DNA of 64,000 nucleotides from an uncultured Burkholderiaceae bacterium (lineage in GTDB: Bacteria; Pseudomonadota; Gammaproteobacteria; Burkholderiales; Burkholderiaceae_F). This document shows, piece after piece, positions 26,376 to 37,350 of the stretch (its first letter is position 1; each line of letters begins with the position of its first letter). The notes beneath the pieces are model-generated. The model was not told the origin of the DNA and made no database searches. It worked only from the letters and a program-made list of their open reading frames with translations. A program made the position numbers and the translations under genes. The DNA lies in assembly GCA_944390675.1 (NCBI GenBank), contig CALXQR010000005.1, positions 1 through 64,000 of the forward strand. Direction: 5' to 3'.

Positions 26376-27908
26376 ATGTTGTTGTCTCCCTCGCAAAAAT
26401 ACTATACCTACCGTCTTGCGTTAAGTTTTGCCTCGGGCGTTTGCTTGGCAAGCGCTTTTGCGCCCGCCAATGAGCCGCTTTTTGCGTTTGCCGCCTTAAT
26501 TTTGATTTTCTACTTGGTAGGCGCGACGCAAAAACTCTCTCACGTTGCCTTGTGGTCTATCACCTTTGGCTTTGGCTGGTTTGTTACGGGCATCAATTGG
26601 GTCTACTACAGCATGTACCACTACGGCTACATGCCGCTTGAGTGGACCTATGTCACAACAATCGTTTTCTCCTTGGGGCTTGCGCTTTTCCCCGCAGCAG
26701 CTTTCACGCTTGTTGCGAAGTTGGTTGATAACCCCGCGCTTCGTATGGGACTTGCGCTGCCTGCAGCGATGACCGTTTTTGAGTGGTTAAGAAGCTGGGT
26801 GTTTACGGGATTCCCGTGGCTTAATCCCGCCTACGCGGTGGTGGAGTGGCCCCTCGGGGGCTTGGCGCCTTTCTTGGGAAGCTTCGGCGTGCTCTTGGGG
26901 CTTACGTGGACCGCAGGTCTTTTAGCTTGCGTGTGGTCGCTTCGTGGTAAGTGGCTTTATATTGCCTCGTGCCTCATTACGGCTTTCTCCGTTTTGATGC
27001 TTTCAATGGCGGGCAAGCAGATTGTTTGGAGTGAGCCCGCGGGTGACTTCACGGTCCGTGTGGTTCAGCCGAACTTAGAGCCGCGTCTTTTGCAGCAATC
27101 CATGAGCGAGCGTTTCGATGAAGTGTACTTCTATCTCGATAACGTCACCGTGGAAAAAGCCGCGGTAGATGCTGTTATTTTGCCCGAGTCCGTTTACCCC
27201 TTGGCTTGGCAGCAATTCCCGGCATCAGAACGTGACAGGCTCTTAAAGTGGGTAAAAGATGAGAAGAAGTCTCTTCTTTTTAACGCCTTCTGGCTTGACA
27301 ATAACCAGTACAGCAACGCCGCGATCGCCTTGGATCCGCAAGGAGAGCTTTCGCTTTATCAAAAACATCACTTGGTGCCTTTCGGTGAATTTGTGCCCTG
27401 GGGTTTCCGTTGGTTTATTGACTCCATGCGCATCCCGATGACGGATTTGGCTGCCGGTCCCTTGCCGCAAGAGCCGATTTCTTTCGCAGGACACCTCGCG
27501 GCCGTTAATCTTTGCTACGAAAATCTTTTTGGAAACGAATGGATTGAAGCTTGGCAAAAGGCCTCTCCCGAGGTTCTCATTAATTTGTCGAACTTGAAGT
27601 GGTTTGGCCCTGTGAAAGCCGCAAGCCAGCATTTGCAGATTTCTCAGATGCGCGCGCTTGAAACGGCGCGTCCGCTTCTGAGCGTCACCAATAGCGGTGA
27701 GACCGCTTTGATTAATGAAAAGGGTGAAGTCGTGCGCCGTTTGGCAACGGACATTGATGCCACGATGGATGTGAAGATCACCGCCATGAAGGGTGAGGCG
27801 ACGCCATTTGTGAAGATGGGCAATTGGCCTGCCGTCATTGTTGCCTTTTTGATGTTGATTGGTGCTTTTGTTTGCACTTTTGCTTTAAAACGCGGACAAA
27901 AGGGCTAA
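26376..27908 (+). CDS. lnt: Apolipoprotein N-acyltransferase
   Basis: A 510-residue inner-membrane enzyme that adds the third acyl chain to the N-terminal cysteine of lipoproteins. The N-terminal ~200 residues give six or so membrane helices; the periplasmic nitrilase-fold domain follows. The catalytic Glu-Lys-Cys triad is visible at E271 (ILPESVYPLA), K330 (LYQKHHLVPFGEF) and C380 (AVNLCYENLFG). A last helix lies near the C-terminus. It is co-transcribed with corC. One of its likely substrates, the lipoprotein Pal, is encoded at 43605. Confidence 0.96.
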   Translation: MLLSPSQKYYTYRLALSFASGVCLASAFAPANEPLFAFAALILIFYLVGATQKLSHVALWSITFGFGWFVTGINWVYYSMYHYGYMPLEWTYVTTIVFSLGLALFPAAAFTLVAKLVDNPALRMGLALPAAMTVFEWLRSWVFTGFPWLNPAYAVVEWPLGGLAPFLGSFGVLLGLTWTAGLLACVWSLRGKWLYIASCLITAFSVLMLSMAGKQIVWSEPAGDFTVRVVQPNLEPRLLQQSMSERFDEVYFYLDNVTVEKAAVDAVILPESVYPLAWQQFPASERDRLLKWVKDEKKSLLFNAFWLDNNQYSNAAIALDPQGELSLYQKHHLVPFGEFVPWGFRWFIDSMRIPMTDLAAGPLPQEPISFAGHLAAVNLCYENLFGNEWIEAWQKASPEVLINLSNLKWFGPVKAASQHLQISQMRALETARPLLSVTNSGETALINEKGEVVRRLATDIDATMDVKITAMKGEATPFVKMGNWPAVIVAFLMLIGAFVCTFALKRGQKG

Positions 27909-27972
27909 AATTAAAAAATTTTCCGGAGTCTCACGGCTCCTTAACTGATTTATCAATTTTGGGATTTGACCG

Positions 27973-28878
27973 ATGATTACATTTCAGGAAGTCATCCTGC
28001 GTTTGCAGCAGTATTGGAATCAACAAGGTTGTGCTTTGATGCAGCCCATTGACACGGAAGTGGGCGCGGGTACCTCGCACACGGCGACGTTCCTTCGCGC
28101 TTTAGGGCCGGAACCTTGGCGCGCCGCTTATGTGCAGCCGTCTCGCCGTCCGAAAGACGCCCGCTACGGCGAAAACCCCAATCGTCTGCATCAGCACCAC
28201 CAATTCCAAGTGGTGATCAAACCTTCTCCCACCAACATTGTGGATTTGTATTTGGGCAGTCTTCGCGCTTTGGGTATTGACACGGAAGTCAATGACATTC
28301 GCTTCGTGGAAGACAACTGGGAAAACCCGACGCTGGGAGCCTGGGGCCTGGGCTGGGAAGTTTGGATGAACGGCATGGAAGTGACGCAGTTCACTTACTT
28401 CCAACAAGTGGGCGGTTTGGAATGCAAACCCATCACCGGTGAAATCACTTACGGGCTCGAACGCTTGACGATGTACCTGCAAAACTGCGACAACGTCTTC
28501 GATTTGGTCTATACCCACTGGAAGGATGCCGACGGTTCTGTCCGCACGCTCACCTATGGCGACGTGTTCCATCAAAATGAAGTGGAACAGAGCCACTATA
28601 ACTTTGAAGCAAGCGACCCGGCGAAGCTTCTGAAGCAATTCGACTACTTTGAAAGCGAAGCCAAGCGCTTGATGGATTTAAATCTCGCGCTGCCTGCTTA
28701 CGAAATGGTGCTCAAAGCCGGCCACACGTTCAATCTTTTGGATGCACGAGGCGCGATCAGCGTTACCGAACGCGCGGCATACATTGCCCGCATCCGCACA
28801 ATCAGCCGCTCGGTGGCTCAAAGTTACTACGATGCCCGCGAACGTTTGGGCTTCCCGATGTTGAAAAAGAATTCCTAA
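27973..28878 (+). CDS. glyQ: Glycine-tRNA ligase alpha subunit
   Basis: The 301-residue catalytic alpha chain of the bacterial two-subunit (alpha2beta2) glycyl-tRNA synthetase. The start [20 protein letters not shown], the class II motif 2 region around [17 protein letters not shown], and the downstream [11 protein letters not shown] motif 3 are clear. glyS follows after 14 bases with a GAGG-type ribosome binding site, forming a glyQS operon. Confidence 0.97.
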   Translation: MITFQEVILRLQQYWNQQGCALMQPIDTEVGAGTSHTATFLRALGPEPWRAAYVQPSRRPKDARYGENPNRLHQHHQFQVVIKPSPTNIVDLYLGSLRALGIDTEVNDIRFVEDNWENPTLGAWGLGWEVWMNGMEVTQFTYFQQVGGLECKPITGEITYGLERLTMYLQNCDNVFDLVYTHWKDADGSVRTLTYGDVFHQNEVEQSHYNFEASDPAKLLKQFDYFESEAKRLMDLNLALPAYEMVLKAGHTFNLLDARGAISVTERAAYIARIRTISRSVAQSYYDARERLGFPMLKKNS

Positions 28879-28892
28879 GAGGCGAAAGAAAA

Positions 28893-30983
28893 ATGACCAG
28901 TTTGTTAGTTGAATTGCAAACCGAAGAGTTGCCGCCGAAGGCGCTCAAAAAACTCTCCGAAGCGTTTGCCCAAAATTTAACAAAGAGCTTAGCCTCTCAG
29001 CATTTCTTAGGTGACGCAAGTGCGACGACTGCTTACGGTTCTCCGCGTCGCTTGGCTGTTTTGGTGACCGATGTTTTGGCAAAGTCTCCCGATGAAGCCT
29101 TCAAGCAAAAGCTCGTCCCGGTGAAGGTCGGTTTGGATGAAAACGGCAACCCCACGGCCGCTCTTGAAAAGAAGATGAAAGCTTTGGGTATTGTGGCCGA
29201 TGTTGCAAGCTTAAAGCGCGTCAATGACGGCAAAAACGAACAGCTTTTCTATGAAGGTGTTCGTCCGGGTGTGGAATTGGCTCAGGGATTGCAAACCGCG
29301 CTTGAATCGGCAGCATCCAACCTCCCGATTCCGAAGGTGATGCACTACCAATTGGCCGACGGTGTGACGACGGTTTCTTTTGTGCGTCCTGCCAAGCATC
29401 TCGTGGCGCTTTATGGTGAAGACGTGGTGCCTGTGAGCCTTTTGGGCTTACAGGCCGATCGTTTAACGAGCGGTCACCGCTTCCATACGCACGAACTCAT
29501 CGCTATCCGTACGGCTGATGGCTACGAAGAACAAATGGTTGAGGAAGCCAAGGTGATGCCTTCCTTTGCCAAGCGCCGTGAAAAGATCATCCATGATGTC
29601 ACCGAAGGTGCGAAGCGCATCGGCGGCGAAGCGATCATGCCGGAAGACTTGATCGATGAAGTGACGGCTTTGACCGAATGGCCCGTTATCTATGAATCCT
29701 CTTTTGAAGAAGAATTCCTGAAGGTTCCTCAAGAATGCCTCATTCTCACCATGCAGCAAAATCAAAAGTATTTTGCCGTGCAGGACGAAAAGGGTCGCTT
29801 GATGAATCGCTTCTTCCTTGTGTCTCAGCTTGAGGCTAAAGACGGCGGTAAAGCGATCAGCTCGGGTAACGCCCGTGTGGTGCGCGCCCGTTTGGCTGAC
29901 GCGAAGTTCTTCTACGATCAAGACCGTCTGCAGACCTTGGAAAGCCGCATTCCGCTCTTAAAGAATGTGGTTTATCACAATAAGCTTGGCACGCAGGCCG
30001 AACGCGTGGAACGCGTTAAAGCGATTGCCGCTCGCGTGGCTGATTTGATCGGAGCCAACCGTGACGCGGCTGTGCGCGCCGCTCAGCTTGCCAAGGTTGA
30101 CCTTTTGACACTGATGGTGGGTGAATTCCCTGAACTGCAAGGCATCATGGGCGAGTACTACGCACTGCATGACGGCGAAGGTGAAGAAGTGGCGCTTGCG
30201 ATTCGCGAGCACTACCAGCCGCGTTTTGCGGGCGATGCGTTGCCCTCGACGCCTGTGAGCCTCGCTGTTGCCCTGGCCGATAAACTTGAAACCTTATCAG
30301 GCCTTTTCGGTATCGGTCAGATGCCTACGGGCGATAAGGATCCGTTTGCGTTGCGTCGTCACGCCTTGGGCGTTTTGCGCATGCTCCTTGAAAAGCATCT
30401 CAATGTGCCGATCACGGCTTTGGTCGATATCGGTTATGAAGCGCTGAAGTCTGTGCCCAACGTCAAGGATGCGCGCGACGAGCTCTTAGCGTTCTTTGAA
30501 GACCGTATTCGCGTGATGTTCAAAGACAAAGGCTACAGCGCTCAGGAAATTGACGCGGTGCTCGCTACGCACCCGACGACAGTGTTGGATGTGCCGGCGC
30601 GCCTTGAAGCTGTGAGAGCCTTTGGTGAATTGCCTGAAGCTGAAGCGCTTGCCGCAGCCAATAAGCGTATCGGCAATATCATCAAGAAGACCGCTCCGCA
30701 AACCGACACGGTTGATGAAGCGCTCTTTGATTCTGATGCGGAAAAAGCGCTCTATAGCGCCCTTTGTGAAGCTGAACCGCGTGCGCACGCTGACTATGAA
30801 GCCGGTCGCTACACGGAATTGCTCAAAGGCTTGGCTCCGATGAAGGCGCCCGTTGATAAGTTCTTTGAAGATGTGATGGTCAATGTGGAAGACGAGCGCG
30901 TGCGCGCCAACCGTCTGGCACTTTTGTGGCGTTTGCATCGTACAATGAACATGGTGGCTGAGCTTTCGCGCTTAGCAAAGTAA
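28893..30983 (+). CDS. glyS: Glycine-tRNA ligase beta subunit
   Basis: A 696-residue tRNA-binding beta chain of glycyl-tRNA synthetase. It begins SLLVELQTEELPPKAL, carries the conserved CLILTMQQNQKYFAV region and an HD-like segment, and ends with an anticodon-binding domain (VMVNVEDERVRANRLALL). Length matches the family. It is the second gene of the glyQS operon and ends at a hairpin. Confidence 0.97.
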   Translation: MTSLLVELQTEELPPKALKKLSEAFAQNLTKSLASQHFLGDASATTAYGSPRRLAVLVTDVLAKSPDEAFKQKLVPVKVGLDENGNPTAALEKKMKALGIVADVASLKRVNDGKNEQLFYEGVRPGVELAQGLQTALESAASNLPIPKVMHYQLADGVTTVSFVRPAKHLVALYGEDVVPVSLLGLQADRLTSGHRFHTHELIAIRTADGYEEQMVEEAKVMPSFAKRREKIIHDVTEGAKRIGGEAIMPEDLIDEVTALTEWPVIYESSFEEEFLKVPQECLILTMQQNQKYFAVQDEKGRLMNRFFLVSQLEAKDGGKAISSGNARVVRARLADAKFFYDQDRLQTLESRIPLLKNVVYHNKLGTQAERVERVKAIAARVADLIGANRDAAVRAAQLAKVDLLTLMVGEFPELQGIMGEYYALHDGEGEEVALAIREHYQPRFAGDALPSTPVSLAVALADKLETLSGLFGIGQMPTGDKDPFALRRHALGVLRMLLEKHLNVPITALVDIGYEALKSVPNVKDARDELLAFFEDRIRVMFKDKGYSAQEIDAVLATHPTTVLDVPARLEAVRAFGELPEAEALAAANKRIGNIIKKTAPQTDTVDEALFDSDAEKALYSALCEAEPRAHADYEAGRYTELLKGLAPMKAPVDKFFEDVMVNVEDERVRANRLALLWRLHRTMNMVAELSRLAK

Positions 30984-31001
30984 TTCTTTTATGAATGAAT
31001 G

Positions 31002-31028
31002 CGAAAGGCTCCGCGAGGGAGCCTTTCG
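31002..31028 (+). terminator. Hairpin after glyS
   Basis: An 11-bp perfect stem, CGAAAGGCTCC (31002-31012) with GGAGCCTTTCG (31018-31028). The T-run is poor (TGTTTC), so it may be leaky and let transcription into plsC, which starts 18 bases later. Confidence 0.6.
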
Positions 31029-31046
31029 TGTTTCGGGAACGAAGCC

Positions 31047-31817
31047 ATGTCAACTATTCGCGGTTGGATTTATTACCTGGTGCTCGCAATCACGCTGATT
31101 CCATTGGCAGTTGTTTTGATTGTGTCCTATCCCTTCAGCTCCGTCTCTTATCGCTATCGTTTGGCGGTAAGTTGGGCGCGTTTCATGCTGCGCATGGGTG
31201 AAGTGCTTTGCGGCATGCGTTATGAATTTAAGGGTACGGAAAACTTTCCAACCGACGGCACTTCTGTTTTGGTTCTCTCCAAGCACCAATCCGCCTGGGA
31301 TATCTTTGCATTGGCGAGCCTTATTCCCCATCAAGCCAGCTTCGTTTATAAAAAGGAACTGCACTACGTGCCGGTATTTGGTCAGGCACTGGCTACGCTT
31401 CGCATGATGGCAATTGACCGCAAAAAAGGTTCTCGTGCCTATGAGCAATTCATGCGTCAGGGCCAAGCGTTTATGAATCAAGGTTGGTGGCTTGCGATGT
31501 TCCCGGAAGGCACGCGCACCGCGCCCGGCGCGAAAACGCATTACAAATCGGGCGGCGCGCGTTTTGCTGTGGCAACTGGAACGCCCATTATCCCGATTGC
31601 GTTAAATTCCGGCGAATGCTGGCCTCGCAATTCGATTTCTAAAAAGCCCGGCTTAATTACGGTTTCTGTGGGTCCCATGATTGAGACAAAAGACAGAACA
31701 TTTGACGCTGTTCAGGCCGATCTTGTCAATTGGATTGAAGGCGAGATGCACAACATCTCTCCGAAGCTCTATGGAAATAAAGTGACAAGCGAATTTGCCG
31801 ACGTTTGCCAAAAGTAG
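31047..31817 (+). CDS. plsC: 1-acyl-sn-glycerol-3-phosphate acyltransferase
   Basis: A 256-residue membrane-associated enzyme that makes phosphatidic acid from lysophosphatidic acid. An N-terminal membrane helix (WIYYLVLAITLIPLAVVLIV) precedes the acyltransferase motifs: SKHQSAWD (HX4D catalytic), a middle region at VYKKELHYVP, and FPEGTRTAPG, with PIIPIALNSG as the fourth. The ATG at 31047 was chosen because the upstream frame runs through the glyS hairpin. In Burkholderiales plsC commonly sits between glyS and a DUF45 metallopeptidase, as here. Confidence 0.92.
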   Translation: MSTIRGWIYYLVLAITLIPLAVVLIVSYPFSSVSYRYRLAVSWARFMLRMGEVLCGMRYEFKGTENFPTDGTSVLVLSKHQSAWDIFALASLIPHQASFVYKKELHYVPVFGQALATLRMMAIDRKKGSRAYEQFMRQGQAFMNQGWWLAMFPEGTRTAPGAKTHYKSGGARFAVATGTPIIPIALNSGECWPRNSISKKPGLITVSVGPMIETKDRTFDAVQADLVNWIEGEMHNISPKLYGNKVTSEFADVCQK

Positions 31818-31896
31818 ACATTGCAAAGAAAAAACAGAACGAACGCGGCTGAGAGTGATAGGCTAATGAAAATCGTACTCAGAAAGAAAGACCACT

Positions 31897-32742
31897 GTGA
31901 AACAGCTTGCTTTTGATTTTTTCAATGATTCGGAAGAAAAAAAGTCCGAGGATAGCGACACGCTTAAGCGTCAGCCGAAAATCCCGGATGTTCTTTCGTA
32001 CCTGAAAAAAGAGTCAAGTCATGCGCAAAACGGGTTTACGTTAACGCCCGCCTTTTCTTACCATCTAGAGCGCGCCAAGCGCAAAACCGTGGGATTCATT
32101 GTTGATGAGCGTGGCGTGACCGTGAGAGCGCCTCGCTGGGTTTCTATTGCTGAAATTGAAAAAATGCTTCAGGAAAAAGAATCCTGGATTCAAAAGAAAC
32201 TGACGGAATTTGGCAACTGGCAAAGAGAAGTCGGTATGCAAAGCGTGCGCTTTGTTGATGGTGCGAAGTTACCTTATTTGGGTCGAACATTGACACTCAA
32301 GCTCGAGCCCGCCGCCAAAGAAGTCTTTTTGTCTGACGTGTCCGACGATTGGGAACTGATTGTAAACGCCCCTAAAGAGGCAGAAGAGACGCGGGTGAAG
32401 GACTGGGTTCAGGTCTGGTTTAAAAAAGAAGCAGAGCGCTATTTAGGGGCGAGATTGAACGCCATTGCCGGACGGGCTTTAGTGAGTTTTAGCGGTTGGG
32501 GGATTTCAAGCGCTAAGGGCCGCTGGGGATCGTGCAGCGCCGATCGCCGCATTCGACTCAACTGGCGCCTTATTCATTTAGAACCCAATTTGATTGATTA
32601 TGTGATTGCACACGAGCTTGCGCACTTAGACGAAATGAACCACAGCGCCCGATTTTGGAAGCGGGTGGGAGAAATATATCCTGATTACGAGAACGCACGG
32701 CGTGCGCTTAAAGGCATCTATATGCCGATGCTGCCTTTCTAA
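31897..32742 (+). CDS. YgjP-like metallopeptidase domain protein (DUF45)
   Basis: A 281-residue protein with a C-terminal zinc-metallopeptidase-like domain of the YgjP/WLM family. The metal motif HELAHLDEMNHSARFW is complete and is preceded by the conserved GRWGSCSADRRIRLNWRL strand. The N-terminal ~60 residues are charged and unconserved. It starts with GTG at 31897. Members have been proposed as peptidases or UTP-pyrophosphatases, so the reaction is uncertain. It is convergent with rsmA, overlapping it by four bases at the stop codons. Confidence 0.85.
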   Translation: MKQLAFDFFNDSEEKKSEDSDTLKRQPKIPDVLSYLKKESSHAQNGFTLTPAFSYHLERAKRKTVGFIVDERGVTVRAPRWVSIAEIEKMLQEKESWIQKKLTEFGNWQREVGMQSVRFVDGAKLPYLGRTLTLKLEPAAKEVFLSDVSDDWELIVNAPKEAEETRVKDWVQVWFKKEAERYLGARLNAIAGRALVSFSGWGISSAKGRWGSCSADRRIRLNWRLIHLEPNLIDYVIAHELAHLDEMNHSARFWKRVGEIYPDYENARRALKGIYMPMLPF

Positions 32743-33518
32743 AGGGCGCGAGCAAGCTTCACAAAATCTTCAACGCTTAAAGCTTCGGCGCGAAGCGCGG
32801 GATCAATGCCTGTTTGACGGATTGTCTCTTCAGTCATGAGTTTAGAGAGCGCATTGCGAAGCGTTTTGCGGCGCTGATTGAATGCCGCAGCGACAATCTC
32901 AGAGAAGTGCTCCCAGTCCACAGGCAAAATTTCTTCAGACTTCTTTGGAATCATCCGCACGATGGAACTTGTCACCTTGGGGGGCGGCGTAAAGGCACCG
33001 GGCGGCACATCAAACATCTTTTGCATGCGGTAACGATACTGCAGCATAACGGAGAGCCTGCCGTAGACTTTGCTGCCGGGGGCAGCAACCATCCGATCCA
33101 CCACTTCTTTTTGCAGCATGAAATGCTGATCAATCACGCGATCGGCAACGGTTAAAAGGTGAAAAAGCAGGGGACTTGAAATGTTGTAGGGGAGGTTGCC
33201 CACGATGCGCAACGATTTCCCTGGACACACTTGCGTCCAGTCAAGTTTGAGCGCATCGGCTTCAACCAAATCAAGTGTTTGCGGAAAAGTTTCTTTAAGC
33301 CAAGCGGCGAGATCTCGGTCAATTTCAATGGCGGTTTCTCTTCCCGCACCTTCAATCATTTTGCGGGTAAGCGCGGCTTGCCCCGGACCGATTTCCACAA
33401 CGGTATCGCCGGGCTTGGGATCGATCGTTCGCGCGATGCGCTCAATCCAATGCTCGTCGTGCAGGAAATTCTGCCCGAAACGTTTACGAGCCCGATGCCC
33501 GGCCAATCCGTTTTGCAT
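32739..33518 (-). CDS. rsmA: 16S rRNA (adenine1518-N6/adenine1519-N6)-dimethyltransferase
   Basis: A 259-residue KsgA-type methyltransferase that dimethylates two adjacent adenines near the 3' end of 16S rRNA during late 30S assembly. The start RKRFGQNFLHDEHWI, SAM-binding EIGPGQAALT, and catalytic NLPYNISSPLLF are all present. It follows surA by two bases in the conserved lptD-surA-rsmA operon; pdxA, often found between them, is absent here. Confidence 0.97.
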   Translation of the reverse strand: MQNGLAGHRARKRFGQNFLHDEHWIERIARTIDPKPGDTVVEIGPGQAALTRKMIEGAGRETAIEIDRDLAAWLKETFPQTLDLVEADALKLDWTQVCPGKSLRIVGNLPYNISSPLLFHLLTVADRVIDQHFMLQKEVVDRMVAAPGSKVYGRLSVMLQYRYRMQKMFDVPPGAFTPPPKVTSSIVRMIPKKSEEILPVDWEHFSEIVAAAFNQRRKTLRNALSKLMTEETIRQTGIDPALRAEALSVEDFVKLARAL

Positions 33519-33520
33519 GA

Positions 33521-34870
33521 TTAGTTCTGCCCTAAGAGCGTTTCGCGGCGGATTTCCACATAGGCGCGGTCGCGCAGCTCACGCTGCCAAGTGGCCGTGG
33601 CTTCAGCAAGCTTTCTTTGACGAAGCACCTGACGGGCCATGTAACGCACGCGCTCAGCCCCCACGGATTCCTGACGGCGATCCAACACTTCGATGATGTG
33701 GTAGCCGTATTGGGATTTAATCGGTTGGCTGATTTCGCCGGGTTTTAAGCGATTCATCGCTGCTTCGAATTCCGGCACCGTATCACCGGGCTGCAGCCAG
33801 CCCAAGTCACCGCCGCGGGTGGCAGAACCGTCCATCGAATGCAGGCGGGCAAGCGTAGCGAAGTCTTCTTTATTGTTCACCAAGCGGTTGCGGATATCGT
33901 TCATGCGCTTTAACACCGTCGCCTCATCGGTGATCGGGGTCACCGCCATCAAAATTTGACGAGCGTGCGTTTGCGTGACGGGGCCGCCCGCCAATTTTGT
34001 TTTCACGCCGTCGCGACGGCCGTTGACCTTAACAATACCGAAACCGTCAGAGCTCACATTCATGGCGATCTTCGTGGGATTTTGCTGAGCGTCACGCACT
34101 GCTTGCGCCAAAGCCGAAGGCATTTGGCTTAAAGTGCGCCAACCGATATTGCCGCCATCCAAAGCGTTCGAAGCCTTAGAGTAGCTTGCGGCAAGCTGAC
34201 CGAAGTCTTCACCCTTGCGGGCGCGCTCAAGAATCTCTTCAGCGGTATCGCGCGCTTGGTTGAGCTCTTCAGTGCTCATGCCCTCTGAGGTCGGAATCAA
34301 AATGTTCGAGATGTTGTACTCAATCGTGTCATTGATGTTAAAGCCTGCTTGGTCGGCCAAGAATGCATCAATTTCACTTTCCGGAATCTTAATTTCGTCA
34401 TCCACTTCGCGCTGACGCAAGCGTTGCGCGATGATCTGAGAGCGAATTTCTTCACGAAATTCCGGGAAGCTCACGCCGTCAAGTGACAAGCGGCGGCGAA
34501 GTTCAGCTACAGAAAGTTTATTTTGAGCGGCAATCTGTTCAATGGTGGCGTTGACCACACCATCGTCAACACGGATGCCGGTTTCACGGGCGCGCTGAGC
34601 GATCGCGCGTTCCAGAATCAACTGTTCGAGCACCTGCGCGCGAAGCTGCGGCATGGGCGGCAGTTGAATCTTCTGGCGTCTTAAGTTGAGCGCGGCCGTA
34701 TGGGCGCGCGCTTCCAATTCGTCGGTGGTGATCACATCGTTGTTGACGACAGCAACCACGGCATTGAGAACTTGTGCTTCGGAGGCCTGAGCCTTGGGAG
34801 CCGGGGTCTGTGCCACGCAAACGCTTGCGGTAAAGGCGGCAAGCATCGCCAGGTATTTCATTTTATTCAT
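33521..34870 (-). CDS. surA: Periplasmic chaperone/peptidyl-prolyl isomerase SurA
   Basis: A ~449-residue periplasmic chaperone that escorts outer-membrane proteins, including porins like those encoded here, to the BAM complex. A signal peptide ([17 protein letters not shown]) precedes the SurA N-domain ([19 protein letters not shown]), two parvulin domains (about 205-305 and 320-420, the second with [11 protein letters not shown]) and a C-terminal helix. The frame opens at 34969, but codons before 34870 lie inside lptD. Start candidates 34870 and 34861 both straddle the lptD stop codon (34863), so translation is probably coupled. Confidence 0.94.
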   Translation of the reverse strand: MNKMKYLAMLAAFTASVCVAQTPAPKAQASEAQVLNAVVAVVNNDVITTDELEARAHTAALNLRRQKIQLPPMPQLRAQVLEQLILERAIAQRARETGIRVDDGVVNATIEQIAAQNKLSVAELRRRLSLDGVSFPEFREEIRSQIIAQRLRQREVDDEIKIPESEIDAFLADQAGFNINDTIEYNISNILIPTSEGMSTEELNQARDTAEEILERARKGEDFGQLAASYSKASNALDGGNIGWRTLSQMPSALAQAVRDAQQNPTKIAMNVSSDGFGIVKVNGRRDGVKTKLAGGPVTQTHARQILMAVTPITDEATVLKRMNDIRNRLVNNKEDFATLARLHSMDGSATRGGDLGWLQPGDTVPEFEAAMNRLKPGEISQPIKSQYGYHIIEVLDRRQESVGAERVRYMARQVLRQRKLAEATATWQRELRDRAYVEIRRETLLGQN

Positions 34871-37226
34871 AGTAGTCATATAAGCCGGCGGCGCCGGGTT
34901 GATCTGTCGTAGGCCGATAGCCCGGAATGGCTCGGCGCAAGCTGTTAAGCGGATCGGAACCGACGGCACCCAAGCCCGTCAACTCCAGCTGAACAAAGAA
35001 TGTCGTGTCGTATCTCGCGTTGCCCATGTCGCTGTCGAGAGTGCGCTGGCCGACAACGCGCAGCGCCCAGCAATCGGCTACGTATTCAAAGCCCGCGAGC
35101 ATTTCCACCGGCCGCTTTTCATCGAGCGCGTAATTGTAGCGCGCAAGACCATAGAGCGAATTGGTGAGCGGCCACTGTACGCCGAAGTCAAGCTGTTTGA
35201 TTCGGTCAAGCTCGGCCGTTGTCGGCAAATCGTCATAGCGATAGTACAGTCCCATCACAGCGGAAGGCTTGGGCTGCCAACGAATACCGGCGTTCACACG
35301 CGTGAAGCGGCTTTCGCTCGTGGAGTACTGAGCGGTTGTGGAAACAAGCAAGTCTTTGGTTAAGTGAGCGGAAACGCTTCCGAGGTAGTCGCTCTTATTG
35401 TCCTGCGAGACACCTTCAGTGCTCTTTCTGCCGTTGCGGTAACGCTTCCAGTTATTGATGGTATAGCGGTTAAGAGCAACATCTTGATCATCAAAATAAA
35501 AGCGTTGACCAACAGAGGCGCGGAACCATTCAAAGCCCGTCTTTCTGTCCAAATAGCGCGACGTTAAGATGAGCGAGAGCTGGTTGGCTTGCGAAACACG
35601 GTCATGGCCCGTAAAGGCGTTTTCCATGAAGAAGCTGCCGAAACTCAGATCCGCGTAAGAGCTGTCAAACACCGGCATCTTGCTTTGATCGCGGTACGGT
35701 GTGTAGACATAGAAAATTCGCGGTTCGAAAGTTTGCGTGGTTTCTGTGCCAAACCAAGACGAGTCGCGTTCAAAGATTAAACCCGAATCCAAACTGAATG
35801 TCGGAACGATGAAGTCAGAATTTTTCTCGTAACCGATTGATTCTCTGAATTGCGGATCGAGATTATTCAAACCGGTTAAGTTATAAGACACCCCCGTGAC
35901 CATAGCTTTCGGCGTCACAAACCATGCCGCACCCTTCATGGGATAGGCAATGGAGTGATTCATGTAGAAGCGATCGCCTTCGGGTTTGAAGTCTTCGTCT
36001 TTGTGTTTAAAGCGCGTGGCTTCCAAAGTGCTCGAAAGTTCAAAACCGTAAAGGTCAGCGTAGTAGGCGCTCCAGCGGAACTGCGGGACTTTTTCGTACG
36101 GTTTATCAATGGGCGCGTGGTGATCACGATCCAACACTTGATTTTTGCGAACACTCAAAGACGCGTTCCAAAAATCTCGACCATAGCTCATTGAAAAGTC
36201 TTGCGGCAAAACGGAATCATCGGTTTCGTTGAAATTGCCCGAGAAATCATCCAAGAAGTTGCCGTCGCTTGCGCGGTTGTAATTCACACGGAAATTGATG
36301 TCGTTCCACTTCGCCCAGCCGTCCACACGAGCGCCGTAACGGCTTTCGTCGTAGTGCTTGTCATCGGGCATCCAATCGTAGTTGATCGTACCGCCCATGT
36401 TGGCCGTTAAAAAGCGGAATTCATTGCCGAGCATGATGCCGCGCTTACTCATGATGCGGGGCGTAAAGGTGTAGTCGTAATTAGGCGCGATATTCCAATA
36501 GATGGGCTGCGCATAATCAACGCCTAAATCGGAACTCATCCCTAAAGTTGGCGTGAGTAAGCCGCTTTGCCGATCCGTGCCGATGGGGAAAAAGGCGTAA
36601 GGTGAACCTAAAACAGGGAGTCCTGCCAGATGGAAACTCACGTCATGGGCCGTTGCCATGTTGGTGGTTTCGTCAATGGTGAGTGTGTCGGCCTCAATCC
36701 ACCAGGCTTTGCTGCCAGGTTTACACGTCGAAAGCGTTGCATCGCGCAGGCGAGTGGACTCACCGCTTTCAAATTGCGCGTATTTGGATTTCCCTTGAAT
36801 GCGACGTGCGGAATATTCATAGGCGACGTCTTGCATTTCGCCCGTTTCAGTCTCAATTTTGTAATTGAGTTCTGGGCCTGCAAAACGCGCGCCATCACGC
36901 ACCACAACAGCATTTCCCTTGACATCTACGGTATCGGTTGACTGCGTGTAGGTAATGTTGTCACCGCGGATCACCGTGCCCGCGCGGCGGACTTCCGCGT
37001 CACCCGTGAGCACGATTTGATCATCGGTCGTTTCCATTTCATTGGCCGAGATGAAACTCGCGCTGTTTTCGTTGACTTGCGCGGGTGAATCGTTAAGCGA
37101 GCTGGCCGAGCGAAGGCGCACGCCATCGGCCGCTTGCGCCATCGTTGCGCAAGCCAGCGCGCACGCAAGACTCAAAATCTTGAGCGCAGGCAACCCTCGA
37201 GATTGATTGGGGAGGAAATCCGACAT
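34863..37226 (-). CDS. lptD: LPS-assembly protein LptD
   Basis: A 787-residue outer-membrane protein that, with LptE, inserts lipopolysaccharide into the outer leaflet. A signal peptide ([16 protein letters not shown]) is followed by an OstA/LptA-like periplasmic domain (about 55-170, [20 protein letters not shown]) and a ~26-strand barrel. Mature cysteines are few: one in [11 protein letters not shown] and one in [13 protein letters not shown] near the C-terminus, consistent with an inter-domain disulfide. It is the first gene of lptD-surA-rsmA and divergent from amgK. Confidence 0.96.
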   Translation of the reverse strand: MSDFLPNQSRGLPALKILSLACALACATMAQAADGVRLRSASSLNDSPAQVNENSASFISANEMETTDDQIVLTGDAEVRRAGTVIRGDNITYTQSTDTVDVKGNAVVVRDGARFAGPELNYKIETETGEMQDVAYEYSARRIQGKSKYAQFESGESTRLRDATLSTCKPGSKAWWIEADTLTIDETTNMATAHDVSFHLAGLPVLGSPYAFFPIGTDRQSGLLTPTLGMSSDLGVDYAQPIYWNIAPNYDYTFTPRIMSKRGIMLGNEFRFLTANMGGTINYDWMPDDKHYDESRYGARVDGWAKWNDINFRVNYNRASDGNFLDDFSGNFNETDDSVLPQDFSMSYGRDFWNASLSVRKNQVLDRDHHAPIDKPYEKVPQFRWSAYYADLYGFELSSTLEATRFKHKDEDFKPEGDRFYMNHSIAYPMKGAAWFVTPKAMVTGVSYNLTGLNNLDPQFRESIGYEKNSDFIVPTFSLDSGLIFERDSSWFGTETTQTFEPRIFYVYTPYRDQSKMPVFDSSYADLSFGSFFMENAFTGHDRVSQANQLSLILTSRYLDRKTGFEWFRASVGQRFYFDDQDVALNRYTINNWKRYRNGRKSTEGVSQDNKSDYLGSVSAHLTKDLLVSTTAQYSTSESRFTRVNAGIRWQPKPSAVMGLYYRYDDLPTTAELDRIKQLDFGVQWPLTNSLYGLARYNYALDEKRPVEMLAGFEYVADCWALRVVGQRTLDSDMGNARYDTTFFVQLELTGLGAVGSDPLNSLRRAIPGYRPTTDQPGAAGLYDYYE

Positions 37227-37264
37227 GAAAACAAAGAATCAGTTTCGTCTAACAGTACCCGCCC

Positions 37265-37309
37265 ATTATAGCCGAAGCGTTTGGCGCTCTTGCTTGTCCG
37301 TGCCATAAT
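37265..37309. promoter_or_regulatory. Divergent lptD/amgK promoter region
   Basis: On the plus strand TTGGCG (37281-37286), a 17-base spacer and CATAAT (37304-37309) make a good promoter for amgK-murU. On the minus strand a perfect TATAAT is read at 37270-37265 toward lptD. The two overlap in about 45 bases, so expression of LPS export and wall recycling could interfere. Confidence 0.6.
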
Positions 37310-37350
37310 TTCGCCTGTCAATTTGAAAGAAAATATATTGGGATTGTTTT